Positions 9,457 to 19,430 of a DNA stretch of 64,000 bases are shown piece by piece (the stretch's first letter is position 1; the number at the start of each line of letters is the position of its first letter). The DNA lies in contig NZ_CP036259.1 in the NCBI RefSeq assembly GCF_007641255.1, positions 1,550,001 through 1,614,000 of the forward strand, written 5' to 3'. Position numbers and translations under genes: made by a program. Under the pieces are notes generated by a model. That model searched no databases. It was not told where the DNA came from and saw nothing but the letters and a program-made list of their open reading frames with translations. This stretch comes from Sporomusa termitida. GTDB taxonomy: Bacteria > Bacillota > Negativicutes > Sporomusales > Sporomusaceae.

Positions 9457-9486
9457 ATGCAGATTGGTAGGCAGGAGGAGACGCTA

Positions 9487-10512
9487 GTGGCACTAAAAAA
9501 AGTGCGGGTAAGTGAAGCAGTTGGCATGGTATTGGGTCATGATATAACCAAGATTGTACCAGGAGAGTATAAGGGACCGGCATTTAAGAAAGGGCACATT
9601 GTTTCCCCGGAGGATATACCACATCTGCTTAACATCGGCAAAGATCATATATATTTACTGGAATTAGGTGAAGGACAAGTCCACGAAAATGATGCCGCAC
9701 AACGAATTGCCTGTCTGGTGGGTGGGGAGAACACCTGTTTTGCAGGGCCAACCGAGGGCAAGGTGAATATCTTAGCTAAGCATGACGGGTTGTTAAAGAT
9801 AAACCGCGATGCAGTAATCAGGATAAATTCGGTTGAATATACAGTTTTATCTACTTTGCATGGTAACAGACTGGTTAAAGCCCGTGAAATTTTGGCTGGA
9901 GTAAAGGTCGTACCATTGATCGTAGATGCAGAAACAATTGAGAAAGTCGAAAGAATAGCAGGTAAGTATCACGATATAGTATCAGTAAAACCATTGCAGT
10001 CTTTGAAAACAGCTGTAATTACAACAGGTAATGAGGTTTATTACGGGCGTATCCAGGATAAATTTGGCCCGGTATTAGCAGAAAAAATTAAAACCTATAA
10101 CGCAACTTTTAGCGGGTTGAGCTTTCAGCCTGATGACAAAGAAAAAATCACTCAGAATATTTTGGATTGCATTCATGCCGGGGCAGCGGTCATTGTTGTA
10201 ACCGGCGGAATGTCTGTTGATCCTGACGATGTTACCCCTGATGCTATTCGGGCAACCGGCGCTGAGATTATTACCTATGGAACACCGGTATTGCCGGGTG
10301 CTATGTTTATGCTGGCCTATCTTAACAATGTAGCCATTTTAGGATTGCCGGCTTGTGGTATGTTTGCAAAAATCACGGTATTTGATCTGGTTTTCCCAAG
10401 AATACTTGCTGGTGAAAAATTGAGCAAGCAGGATTTTGCGGAAATGGGATATGGCGGTTTATGCATGAATTGTAAAGAATGTGTTTATCCGTGCTGCCCG
10501 TTTGGAAAGTGA
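9487..10512 (+). CDS. Molybdopterin-binding protein (MoeA/MoCF_biosynth family) with cysteine-rich tail
   Basis: The protein of about 341 residues has an N-terminal SAF-like region and a MoCF_biosynth domain (TAVITTGNEV, VTGGMSVDPDDVTPDAI), as in MoeA/CinA/MogA-type proteins. It differs from the true MoeA that follows. The last residues form a Cys-rich tail (CMNCKEC, then CCPFGK), a likely metal site. GTG 9487 is chosen over ATG 9457 because the AGGAGGAG site lies between them, 6 bases ahead of the GTG. It probably acts in molybdenum/tungsten cofactor assembly for the adjacent formate dehydrogenases; the exact step is not known to me. Confidence 0.75.
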   Translation: MALKKVRVSEAVGMVLGHDITKIVPGEYKGPAFKKGHIVSPEDIPHLLNIGKDHIYLLELGEGQVHENDAAQRIACLVGGENTCFAGPTEGKVNILAKHDGLLKINRDAVIRINSVEYTVLSTLHGNRLVKAREILAGVKVVPLIVDAETIEKVERIAGKYHDIVSVKPLQSLKTAVITTGNEVYYGRIQDKFGPVLAEKIKTYNATFSGLSFQPDDKEKITQNILDCIHAGAAVIVVTGGMSVDPDDVTPDAIRATGAEIITYGTPVLPGAMFMLAYLNNVAILGLPACGMFAKITVFDLVFPRILAGEKLSKQDFAEMGYGGLCMNCKECVYPCCPFGK

Positions 10513-10526
10513 TGGGGGGAATATCC

Positions 10527-11741
10527 GTGTCAGTTAAATTAGAGGTAGCTCAGGAGATTTTATTAAATTTAGTAAAAGTGATGCCAAAGGAAAAAGTGGT
10601 GTTGAGCGAATGCTGGCGCCGGGTGTTGGGGGAAACGGTCGTTTCTGATATGGACTTCCCGCCTTTTGATCGATCACCGCTTGATGGTTATGCCCTCATT
10701 GATGCAGAAGTGGCTGGCGCGACTCCGGAATCCCCGGTAATCCTGCAGCAAATTGACTATATTCCGGCAGGCGAGACCCCCCATAAGCCTGTTATTCCCG
10801 GAACTGCATGCCGCATCATGACCGGCGCGCCGATACCGCCGGGGGCCACAGGCGTAATCCGTTTGGAGGACACCATTGTAGATGGTGATAAAGTAACGAT
10901 TCTGGATGGCAGAGGGGCCGGCAAAAATATATGTCTGCGTGGCGAAGAGATTGCGCGGGAAGAAGAGGTCATTTTTCAGGGTACTGTTATCAATGCTGGC
11001 GTAATGGGAATGTTAGCTGTGCTTGGCAAGAGCCGTCCTGCTGTATTTTGCAAGCCACGTGTGGCTCTTATTGCTACAGGCAGTGAGATTGTGCCTGTTG
11101 ATTTTCCCCTGACACCGGGGAAAATCCGAAACTCAAATAGTTTTATGCTGAGCGCGCAGGCTGCTGAGGCTGGGGCTCAAACTGTTTTATTGGGTAATGC
11201 ATCAGATAATGTTGATGAGATTGCTCACTTGTTGGAAACAGCCTCTGACTGTGATGTATTTATCACTACCGGTGGCGCCTCTGTCGGCGATTATGACTTT
11301 ATTAGTGAAGTGTATAAGAAATTAGGAATCACATTGCTATTTGAACGAGTAAGTATTAAACCCGGAATGCCGGTGCTGGCCGGAATTCGTGATGGCAAAC
11401 TCTATTTTGGCCTATCAGGCAATCCGGCAGCAGCGGCGATTTCCTTTGAACAGCTGGTACGGCCTGTATTGATGAAGATGGGGGGGCGTAAGGTGTGGTG
11501 GCGGCCGCGAATTAAAGCCATATTGGCAGCTCCTTTTAAAAAAATGACAGGTGCCAAACGTTTTGTGTGGGCACGGTGCTGGCAAACAAATAATGATATC
11601 TTAGTTGAGCCGTCACGCGCTCAGGGTAACGGTATGCTTAAATCGGCGATGGGGGCTAATGCAATTATAGTTATTCCCGAGAATTCTCCACCATTACCGC
11701 TAAATGCTGAAGTTGAGGTTATTTTGCTAGTTGATGCATAA
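10527..11741 (+). CDS. moeA: Molybdopterin molybdenumtransferase MoeA
   Basis: About 405 residues, full length for MoeA, which inserts molybdate (or tungstate) into adenylylated molybdopterin. Characteristic segments are FDRSPLDGYAL near residue 50, RIMTGAPIPPGA, and TTGGASVGDYDF with FGLSGNPAAAA further on. GTG 10527 is preferred: it follows GGGGGGA by 7 bases and gives a typical MoeA start, MSVKLEVAQE. Upstream in-frame starts would overlap the preceding gene. It lies directly ahead of the HDCR operon. Confidence 0.9.
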   Translation: MSVKLEVAQEILLNLVKVMPKEKVVLSECWRRVLGETVVSDMDFPPFDRSPLDGYALIDAEVAGATPESPVILQQIDYIPAGETPHKPVIPGTACRIMTGAPIPPGATGVIRLEDTIVDGDKVTILDGRGAGKNICLRGEEIAREEEVIFQGTVINAGVMGMLAVLGKSRPAVFCKPRVALIATGSEIVPVDFPLTPGKIRNSNSFMLSAQAAEAGAQTVLLGNASDNVDEIAHLLETASDCDVFITTGGASVGDYDFISEVYKKLGITLLFERVSIKPGMPVLAGIRDGKLYFGLSGNPAAAAISFEQLVRPVLMKMGGRKVWWRPRIKAILAAPFKKMTGAKRFVWARCWQTNNDILVEPSRAQGNGMLKSAMGANAIIVIPENSPPLPLNAEVEVILLVDA

Positions 11742-12036
11742 TATTATAAACTGTAAATTGAATCTGACGTTTACCAGCAGGAAGTGAGGTCTGGATAGGA
11801 ATAAGTTGCCGGCAGGCCTAACTTGCAATGGTTTGTAGGCAATGAATTTGAGCTTAAGGTCTGTTAGCTTTGACAGTAATACCTGTGAAATTCTTTTCAC
11901 AATGAGGCAGGAGTTTATTAAGAGAAAGGGAATAAAGTCAGAAGATTGTAATTTATATTTCTGAGTTGCATTAAATCGATACTGAAATGCAATAAAAAGC
12001 GACTCAGGTGCTACAAGGTTTATTGGGGGGAGCAAT
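11742..12036 (+). other. Structured leader upstream of fdhF
   Basis: This 295-base gap holds a small hairpin (GTGAAA 11885-11890 with TTTCAC 11895-11900) and a longer interrupted one: CTGAGTTGCATT (11962-11973) pairs with AATGCA (11987-11992) and ACTCAG (12002-12007), leaving a 9-base internal bulge. The second ends 17 bases before the GGGGGGAG ribosome site. A promoter is expected here but I cannot place one confidently. A cofactor-responsive leader is possible but not shown. Confidence 0.4.
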
Positions 12037-14178
12037 TTGGAGAAAGTTTTAACAGTCTGTCCTTACTGTGGTGCCGGCTGCCAAATGTATCTGCTGGTCG
12101 AAAACCAGCAGGTTATTGGTGCTGAACCGGCAAACGGACATATTAACGAAGGTGAGCTCTGTTTAAAAGGTCATTATGGCTGGGATTTCCTCAATGATAC
12201 GAAGATCCTGAGCAAACGATTGACCAAACCATTGCTCAGATATGACCGCAAAGAAGATTTCCATGAAGTAGAATGGGATGAAGCGCTCGATTATGTTGCT
12301 GCTAAGCTTAAAGCCATTAAGGAGAAATACGGTCCTGACGCCATCATGGGCACAGGCTCAGCCCGGGGTATGGGAAATGAACCCAACTACCTCATGCAAA
12401 AATTTATGCGCGCGGTGATTGGTACTAACAATATCGACCATTGCGCCCGTGTTTGACACGCTCCCTCTGTAGCCGGTCTGGCTACTACATTTGGCAGTGG
12501 CGCAATGACAAACTCCATCATCGAAATTGAAGATGCTACCTGTTTATTGATATTTGGCTATAATGGCGCTGATTCACATCCGCTGGTGGCCCGCCGCATT
12601 CTGAAGGCTAAAGCAAAAGGGGCTAAAATTATTGTTGTTGATCCTCGCAAAACAGAATCAGCCAGAATCGCTGACATCTGGCTGCCGATCAAAAATGGCT
12701 CTAATATGGCGGCCGTTAATAGTTTCGCCAATGTTATACTGGCAAAAGGCTGGGCCAACAAGGCTTATATCGACAATTATACTGAAGGTTTTGAGGAATA
12801 CAGAAAAACTGTTGCTAAATACACGCCTGAGTACGCACAGGCAATTTCAGGTCTTGACCCTAAGCTTGTGGAGCAGGCTATGGAGATTTATGCAAAATCA
12901 GAAAGATCGTTCATTCTCTATGGGATGGGCGTATGTCAATACAACCAGGCTGTGGACGTAGTCAAGGGCTTGGGCGGTTTATGCCTGCTGACCGGACAAA
13001 TTGCCAAACCCAGCTCCGGGATTGGCCCTGTACGCGGACAGAATAATGTACAGGGAGCCTGCGATATGGGGGCATTGCCTAATGTGTTTTCCGGTTATCA
13101 GCCGGTTACCAACCCCGATATCCGCAAAAAGTTTGCCCAGGCCTGGGGTGTGGAGAATTTGCCGGACAAAGCGGGCTATATGCTGACAGATGTTCCGCAT
13201 TGTGCCGAGGAAGGAAAACTTAAGGCCTTTTACATTATTGGCGAAGACCCCGTGCAGAGCGATCCGGATGCCGCTGGTGTGAGACAAGCGCTTGAGGAAC
13301 TGGAATTGGTGGTTCTGCAGGATATATTCATGAATAAAACAGCGTTGCAGGCGGATGTTATTCTGCCGGCTACCGCCTGGGGTGAACATGGCGGCGTATT
13401 TAGCGGTGCAGACCGTAGGTTCCAGCGTTTCCGTCAGGCGGTGGATGCTAAAGGTGACGTTAAAGACGACTGGGTTATTATCTGCGAATTAGCGAAACGT
13501 TTCGGTTATGAAATGAACTATAATAATACTGAGGAAATCTGGAATGAAATGATTAGTTTGAGTCCGAGCTTTGCCGGGGCTACTTATGCCAGAATTGAAG
13601 AATTAGGCAGTATCCAATGGCCATGCCCTACTGTGGAACATCCGGGTACATCATATCTGTTCAAAGGTAATGTATTCCAAACTCCCAGTATGAAAGGAAA
13701 TTTCTTTGCTGCCGAGTGGCGGCCGCCGATTGAACAGCCTGATGCCGAATACCCACTGGTATTGTCTACAGTACGGGAAGTCGGTCACTATTCATCCCGC
13801 ACAATGACCGGCAACTGTTGGGGGCTTGCCAAATTGGCCGATGAGCCCGGTTACCTCCAGATTCATCCAGCTGATACGGATAAACTTGGCATTGCTGACG
13901 AAGACCTTGTGCGTGTGACAACACGGCGTGGCTCAGTTGTAACCAGGGCGTTAGTAACTGACCGGGTGCGTGCAGGTGTTGTATATATGACTTACCAATG
14001 GTGGCTTGGGGCTTGTAACGAACTGACTATTCATGCTGTTGATCCCATATCTAAAACGCCTGAATATAAGTACTGTGCGGTCAGGGTGGAAGCCATCAAA
14101 GATCAGCAAAAGGCTGAAGAAGAACTTACTGCCGCCTACAATGAGCTTAAACGTAAAATGGGTGCTGTTGTTTCCTAA
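12037..14178 (+). CDS. fdhF: Formate dehydrogenase FdhF, selenocysteine-containing, HDCR subunit
   Basis: The gene reads through an in-frame TGA at 12454-12456 as selenocysteine, giving 713 residues with Sec at position 140, the same position as in E. coli FdhF. Seen are the N-terminal [4Fe-4S] motif CPYCGAGC with CLKGHYG, the active-site context CARV-Sec-HAPSVAG, and the bis-MGD domains. There is no N-terminal ferredoxin extension, so electrons must pass to the HycB-type subunits encoded next. With hycB, hydA2 and hycB it makes the four-subunit hydrogen-dependent CO2 reductase known from Acetobacterium woodii. It starts at TTG after GGGGGGAG. Mo or W use cannot be told from sequence. Confidence 0.93.
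12454..12487 (+). promoter_or_regulatory. SECIS element of fdhF
   Basis: Twelve bases after the UGA a stem GTAGCC (12469-12474) / GGCTAC (12480-12485) closes the loop GGTCT. Spacing and the GGUCU loop match the bacterial SelB-binding hairpin of E. coli fdhF. It lies inside the coding sequence. Confidence 0.85.
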
Positions 14179-14229
14179 TAAGTAATCAGCAGGGATGAAG
14201 AAGCACTGCTTCTTAAAAAGGAGGTACTT

Positions 14230-14775
14230 ATGGAGAAGTTAAGCCACTTTGTTGTTGGGGACGGAACAAAATGCATAGGCTGTAAAGCCTGTGAGGTTGC
14301 CTGTCATGCGTCCCATAGTGTAAACGGTATTACGGCAGGCAATATCGACACACCGGTATTCCCCAAGTTATTTGTTACCCGCGTGGAAGAAGTGACTGTT
14401 CCGGTGCAATGCCACCATTGTGAGGATGCGCCCTGTGCTCAGGCTTGTCTTGAGAAGGCCATTTATTTTGCCGGCGACAAGGTACTCATTGATACAGACA
14501 AATGTAAAGCTTGCAAAGATTGTCTGATGGCCTGTCCGTTTGGCGCAGTAGAGCTTGTTTCCCAATTTGTCAACGGCGAGGAAGTAATTCAGGAGAATTT
14601 AAAAAAGCCGCGCATGTATGCCAACAAATGTGATTTGTGCGATACCCGGAAGCAAGGACCGATTTGCGTTGAGGTATGCCCAAAACAGGCATTGCGTCTA
14701 GTAGATCCACACAAAGAGAAAAAAGAAAAAAATAGAAAAGCTGTCGCTACGATTGTGGGCATGTTTAAAAAATAG
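14230..14775 (+). CDS. hycB2: HycB-type four-cluster ferredoxin subunit of HDCR (HycB2-like)
   Basis: The 181-residue iron-sulfur protein has four [4Fe-4S] cysteine sets: CIGCKACEVAC, CHHCEDAPCAQAC, CKACKDCLMAC and CDLCDTR with CVEVC. This is the HycB/DmsB-like electron-wire family. It lies between fdhF and hydA2 and should bridge the two active sites. The lysine-rich C-terminal helix (HKEKKEKNRK) is notable because C-terminal helices of HycB-type subunits help build HDCR filaments. Ribosome site AAGGAGG is well placed before the ATG. Confidence 0.88.
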   Translation: MEKLSHFVVGDGTKCIGCKACEVACHASHSVNGITAGNIDTPVFPKLFVTRVEEVTVPVQCHHCEDAPCAQACLEKAIYFAGDKVLIDTDKCKACKDCLMACPFGAVELVSQFVNGEEVIQENLKKPRMYANKCDLCDTRKQGPICVEVCPKQALRLVDPHKEKKEKNRKAVATIVGMFKK

Positions 14776-14787
14776 GAGGTGAATTTC

Positions 14788-16158
14788 ATGCAATATACAG
14801 TTGAGATTGATCAGGAATTATGTACCGGCTGTCATCGCTGTATTGATGTTTGCCCTGTTGGCGCTATTGGAGGACCGGCAGGAATGGCGGCAGATATCAA
14901 TTATGATAAATGCTGTTTCTGTGGTCAATGTGTTCAGATTTGCAGTGCTTATCAAGAATATAAATCAGAAACTTCGGCACCGCGTGAAACCAAGATGAAG
15001 GATCGAGGCCTATTGGCTAGTGTCAGGGAACCGCTATTTGCGGCCCACAACATGGGACACGCGCAGAAGGTATGGGAAGCTATCAATAACCCTAATGTTG
15101 TAACAATGGTCCAATGTGCACCCGCTGTCAGGGTTGGCTTGGCCGAAGATTTTGGTGTAGCGTCCGGTGAACTGGTTGCCGGGAAAATGATTACTGCTTT
15201 AAGAAAATTAGGCTTCGATCGAGTATATGATACCAATTTTACAGCTGATCTGACAATTATGGAAGAAGGCAGTGAGTTAATTAAACGGATCCAGGAAAAT
15301 GGTGTATTGCCCATGTTTACTTCCTGCTGTCCGGCCTGGGTTAAATATGTAGAACAAGAACATTTTGAACTTCATGAAAACCTGTCTACCTGCAAGTCTC
15401 CGCAGCAAATGGCCGGCGCTTTGTTTAAGACTTATGGCGCCCAGGTTGACAAACTGGAGCCTAAGAAAATAGTCAGTGTATCAGTTATGCCCTGTACTGC
15501 CAAAAAATTTGAGGCTTCCCGGCCGGAAATGAATGCAAGCGGCAGTCAGGATGTTGATCTTGTTCTGACAACCAGAGAATTGGCAAATTTAATTAAACAT
15601 GCCGGTATTGATTTTAAAAGCCTTAAGCCGAGCCAGCCTGACTCTGTACTGGGGACTTATACAGGGGCCGGTCATATATTTGGGGTTACCGGCGGGGTTA
15701 TGGAAGCCGCCCTGCGTACAGGGTATGAATTGATTACCGGCAACCCTCTTGATGATATCAATATCCTGGATGTACGGCATAGCCAGGGCGTAAAACGTGC
15801 TACGCTCCAGGTGGGCGATTTGGCTGTTAAAACCGTTGTAGTGGCCGGACTGGAAAATGCAGCGCCAATCATCGATGAGATTAAAAATGGTACTGCTGAT
15901 TTCCATTTTGTCGAAGTTATGGCTTGTCCTCAAGGCTGTATCAGTGGCGGCGGCCAGCCCAAGGTTCTGTTAGAAACTGAACGCAAGCAGGTTTACGCCA
16001 GCCGTATGGCCTCCATGTACAAACATGATGAGGAGCTACCGCTGAGAAAATCGCATGACAACCCTGAAATAACCAAGGTCTATAAAGATTTTCTGGGCAA
16101 GCCACTGGGGCATAAATCCCATGAATTATTGCACACCCATTATTGCCGGAGGGGATAA
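14788..16158 (+). CDS. hydA2: [FeFe]-hydrogenase catalytic subunit HydA2 of HDCR
   Basis: The 456-residue protein carries an N-terminal two-[4Fe-4S] domain (CTGCHRCIDVC, CCFCGQCVQIC) and the H-cluster domain with TSCCPAW (about residue 178), MPCTAKK (about 234) and ACPQGCISGGG (about 380). Gln replaces the usual Gly in the third motif. It lacks the N-terminal [2Fe-2S] domain of the NAD-linked HydA proteins here, as expected for an enzyme wired to HycB subunits. ATG 14788, eight bases after AGGAGG, is chosen over the GTG at 14779 inside the ribosome site. It supplies or takes electrons for CO2/formate conversion. Confidence 0.92.
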   Translation: MQYTVEIDQELCTGCHRCIDVCPVGAIGGPAGMAADINYDKCCFCGQCVQICSAYQEYKSETSAPRETKMKDRGLLASVREPLFAAHNMGHAQKVWEAINNPNVVTMVQCAPAVRVGLAEDFGVASGELVAGKMITALRKLGFDRVYDTNFTADLTIMEEGSELIKRIQENGVLPMFTSCCPAWVKYVEQEHFELHENLSTCKSPQQMAGALFKTYGAQVDKLEPKKIVSVSVMPCTAKKFEASRPEMNASGSQDVDLVLTTRELANLIKHAGIDFKSLKPSQPDSVLGTYTGAGHIFGVTGGVMEAALRTGYELITGNPLDDINILDVRHSQGVKRATLQVGDLAVKTVVVAGLENAAPIIDEIKNGTADFHFVEVMACPQGCISGGGQPKVLLETERKQVYASRMASMYKHDEELPLRKSHDNPEITKVYKDFLGKPLGHKSHELLHTHYCRRG

Positions 16159-16161
16159 ACA

Positions 16162-16668
16162 ATGCTGAATACAGCTTTTGTTATCGGTAATCCTGACTTA
16201 TGCATTGGCTGTCGCACCTGTGAAATTGCCTGCGTTATGGCACATACCAATAAAGTACTAGGCACCGAAGCGATTAAGGATGTGCCGTTCGTACCCCGCT
16301 TGTCGGTGGTAAAGACAGAAGATATCAGTGTTCCTGTTCAGTGTCGCCAATGTGAGGATGCCCCTTGTGCTGAAGCCTGTCCGGAAAAGGCAATTGTACA
16401 GCGGGGTCAAATAATTTATGTGCTTGCCGACAAATGTGTCGGCTGTAAAAACTGTATTATGGCCTGCCCGATAGGCGCAGTCTATTTAACCTGGGTTGAA
16501 GATAAGCCCTGGCAAAAAACTGCTTATAAATGTGATTTGTGCATTGAATTACCTGATGGGCCGCAGTGTGTAAAAAAATGCCCGACAAAAGCACTGTCGG
16601 TAGTTTTGCCTGATGAAATTGAAAAGAGTATTAAGCAAAAACGCGTAAACGTTGTAAGAGCTGTATAA
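16162..16668 (+). CDS. hycB3: HycB-type four-cluster ferredoxin subunit of HDCR (HycB3-like)
   Basis: The 168-residue protein again has four [4Fe-4S] sets (CIGCRTCEIAC, CRQCEDAPCAEAC, CVGCKNCIMAC, CDLC with CVKKC). It starts three bases after hydA2 and ends the operon. In A. woodii two such subunits form the nanowire core of the HDCR filament. Which of the two here corresponds to HycB2 or HycB3 is assigned only by order and by the tail after the last cluster, which is a plausible helix. Confidence 0.85.
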   Translation: MLNTAFVIGNPDLCIGCRTCEIACVMAHTNKVLGTEAIKDVPFVPRLSVVKTEDISVPVQCRQCEDAPCAEACPEKAIVQRGQIIYVLADKCVGCKNCIMACPIGAVYLTWVEDKPWQKTAYKCDLCIELPDGPQCVKKCPTKALSVVLPDEIEKSIKQKRVNVVRAV

Positions 16669-16695
16669 AGACGGCTTGGGAATAAGGCAACACAA

Positions 16696-16733
16696 AAAAA
16701 TCTGTGGCGCTCCGGTGAGCGCCACAGATTTTT
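16696..16733. terminator. Bidirectional terminator between the HDCR operon and fdhA
   Basis: A perfect 17-bp inverted repeat with a CGGT loop has an A-run on the left and a T-run on the right, so it can stop transcription from both convergent operons. Confidence 0.92.
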
Positions 16734-16745
16734 ATATCTACTTGC

Positions 16746-19430
16746 TTAATCAGGTGCTATAATTTTTTCAACTTTTATAGCACACACTTTATATTCATAT
16801 GTTTTCGTTACTTTATCAACTGCGCTGCTGGTTATTTCGTTAGTTGGACAGGCTGCAAAGTGGAAGGACATCCAGATTACGCCAGGTGGGACGCGGTCTG
16901 TTACCCAGGACTTAGCTTGTACCTGGCCCCGGCGGGATGAGATTCTAATTGTTTCCATATCCTGGATATCTAACCGGTTCGCATCGTCAGGATGAATCAT
17001 AACCCGTTCTTCAGAGCGATAATCAGTGAGCGTTTTGGAATAGCCAGGTGTAGTAATATTATAATGGTAGAGGATACGCCCGGTGCTCAGCAAGAAGGGA
17101 TAATCAGCGTCAGGTGATTCTCCCGGCGGTTGATGCTCTATCGGCTTAAACACGCCGAGACCGCAGGCGAATTTACCGCCAGCATGAAGGTATTGTGTAC
17201 CCGGATGTTCTTTATGAGGAACAGGCCATTGTAAACCCTGCTCATCGATACGTTCATAAGAAACGCCGGCATATATCGGACTTAGTGAGGCCATTTCATC
17301 CATAATTTCACTCGGATGGTTGTAAGTCATGGAATAGCCCATTTTATTCGATAAGTCTCGAATAATTTGCCAGTCAGGGCGGCTATTGCCGATTGGATTA
17401 ATGGCTTGCCGGACACGCTGGATACGGCGTTCGGTATTAGTGAATGTACCGTCTTTTTCGGCAAATGAAGCACCTGGAAGCACGACATCAGCCAACTTTG
17501 CTGTTTCTGTCATAAATAGATTTTGGACTACTAGAAATTCGAGATGTTTCAGCCCTTTAATTACATGATGAGCATCAGAATCGGTCAATACCGGATCTTC
17601 GCCCATGACGTACATGGCTTTTAGTTTACCGCTAATAGCAGCATCAAACATATCCGGAATCATCATACCCGCCTGTTCAGGCAGCTTGACGCCCCAGGCT
17701 TTTTCAAATTTTTCCCGGGAAGCCGGATCGGTTACTTTCTGGTAGCCGGAGTAGACGTTTGGCAGAGCCCCTTGATCACAGGCTCCCTGGACGTTATTCT
17801 GGCCGCGCATCGGGTTTACGCCAGAATTAAGCTTGCCAATATTACCTGTCATCATCGTTAAATTAGCCAGGCTCATGACATTGTCGGTACCGCAAACATG
17901 TTCAGTAATTCCTAAGGTATAAAATATTTGGGCGCGTTCAGCCGTGCCATAGATTCTGGCTGCTGCTTTCAACAAATGCTGAGGTACACCTGTAATTGTT
18001 TCAACATATTCCGGCGTATATTTTTCCACTGTTTCGACTACTTTTTCAAAGTCAACTGTGCAGGATTCAATAAACTTCTGGTCATGCCAGCCGGATTTTA
18101 AAATAATATGCATCAAGCCGTTGATAAGCGCAATATCGGTACCTGGTTTCAGCCGCAGCCATACATGCGCTTTGCCGGCAAGTTCGGTTTTCCGTGGATC
18201 AACGACAATCAATTGGGCGCCATTACGGAGTGCCTGACGCATTTTTGCCCCAATTACAGGATGGGCTTCGGTTGGGTTGGAGCCGATAACAAATAAAACC
18301 TTACTCTGGGGTATTTCGTTGATTGAGTTTGTCATTGCCCCTGATCCAAATGAGGTGGCCAGACCGGCCACAGTAGGGGCGTGTCAGGTACGGGCGCAGT
18401 GATCAATATTGTTGGTGCCAATCACTGCGCGCATAAATTTTTGCATCAGATAGTTTTCTTCGTTAACACAACGGGCCGAACTGAGGGCCGCCAGAGCGTC
18501 GCCGCCATGGGCATTTTTTATAGCGGCAAATCTGGCGGTAATTAAGTCCAGTGCTTCATCCCAGGTAGCCGCCACAAAGTCACCGTCTTTTTTGATTAAC
18601 GGTGTTGTCAGACGCTCCGGGCTGTGGACATAGTCAATACCAAACCGGCCTTTTACACAAGTGAGCCGGCCATTAACCGCACTGGTCAGATTTGAGGTTA
18701 CCCCAATAACCTTATCGTCCTTGACATTCAGATCGAAATTGCAGCCAACACCGCAGAAGGGACAGGTTGTTTTAACTTTTTTATCCGGCAAGCCGGCATG
18801 CCTCATGGGTTTTTCCGTCAGGGCGCCTACCGGGCAGGCAGAAACGCAGGTGCCGCAAAAAACGCAGCTCGATTCAGGCATGGGCACATCAAAAGCGGGT
18901 GCTATTTTTGTATCAAAGCCCCGGTTCGTCCATTCGAGGACATCGCAGCACTGTACCTGCTGGCAAACCCGGACGCACCGGCCGCAGAGGATGCATTTAT
19001 TATTATCTCTGATAATAAAGGGATTACTGTCATCAACGGCATATTCGCGGCGTTCGCCGGTAAAACGGATTTCCCGGATTCCCAGATTGTTTGCCAGCGT
19101 TTGCAGCTCGCAATCCAGGTTGCGCTGACAGGAAAGGCAGTCCTGGGGGTGGTTGGCCAGCATCAGTTCAATTACACTTTTGCGGGCTTCACGGATAGCG
19201 GCTGAGTTGGTCCGTACAACCAGTCCCGCCGATGCCGGATAGGTACACGCCGTGACCAGCCCGCGTGCGCCTTCCACTTCGACAACACAGACCCGGCAGG
19301 CTCCTTCCGGGGTTAAGTCGGCAAGGTGGCACAAGGTTGGGATCCGGACGCCGGCGTTGCGGGCCGCTTCCAGCACGGTAGAGCCTTCAGGGGTTTCAAT
19401 GATTTGCCCGTCAATTGTCAATCTGATCAT
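16746..19430 (-). CDS. fdhA: Formate dehydrogenase FdhA with N-terminal ferredoxin domains, selenocysteine-containing
   Basis: With the in-frame TGA at 18386-18384 read as selenocysteine (residue 349), the product has 894 residues. Order: [2Fe-2S] domain (CRVCVVE), His/Cys [4Fe-4S] segment (HPQDCLSC), two [4Fe-4S] motifs (CILCGRCVRVC, CVFCGTCVSAC), the catalytic [4Fe-4S] (CPFCGVGC), then CART-Sec-HAPTVAG and the bis-MGD domains. This is the architecture of the NAD(P)-linked FdhA of Moorella, which needs a NuoF-like FdhB, yet no flavin subunit is encoded next to it. It could use HydB/HydC-type partners encoded elsewhere or ferredoxin directly. It converges on the HDCR operon. Confidence 0.93.
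18355..18386 (-). promoter_or_regulatory. SECIS element of fdhA
   Basis: Twelve bases past the UGA on the minus strand, GTGGCC and GGCCAC pair around a GGTCT loop. Stem length, spacing and loop are the same as in the fdhF SECIS, with one stem pair changed by compensating bases. Confidence 0.85.

Noticed and set aside
12454-12456. Premature stop splitting a formate dehydrogenase gene into a pseudogene
   Set aside because: The codon is TGA at the selenocysteine position, the frame continues, and a SECIS hairpin follows. The same holds at 18384-18386.
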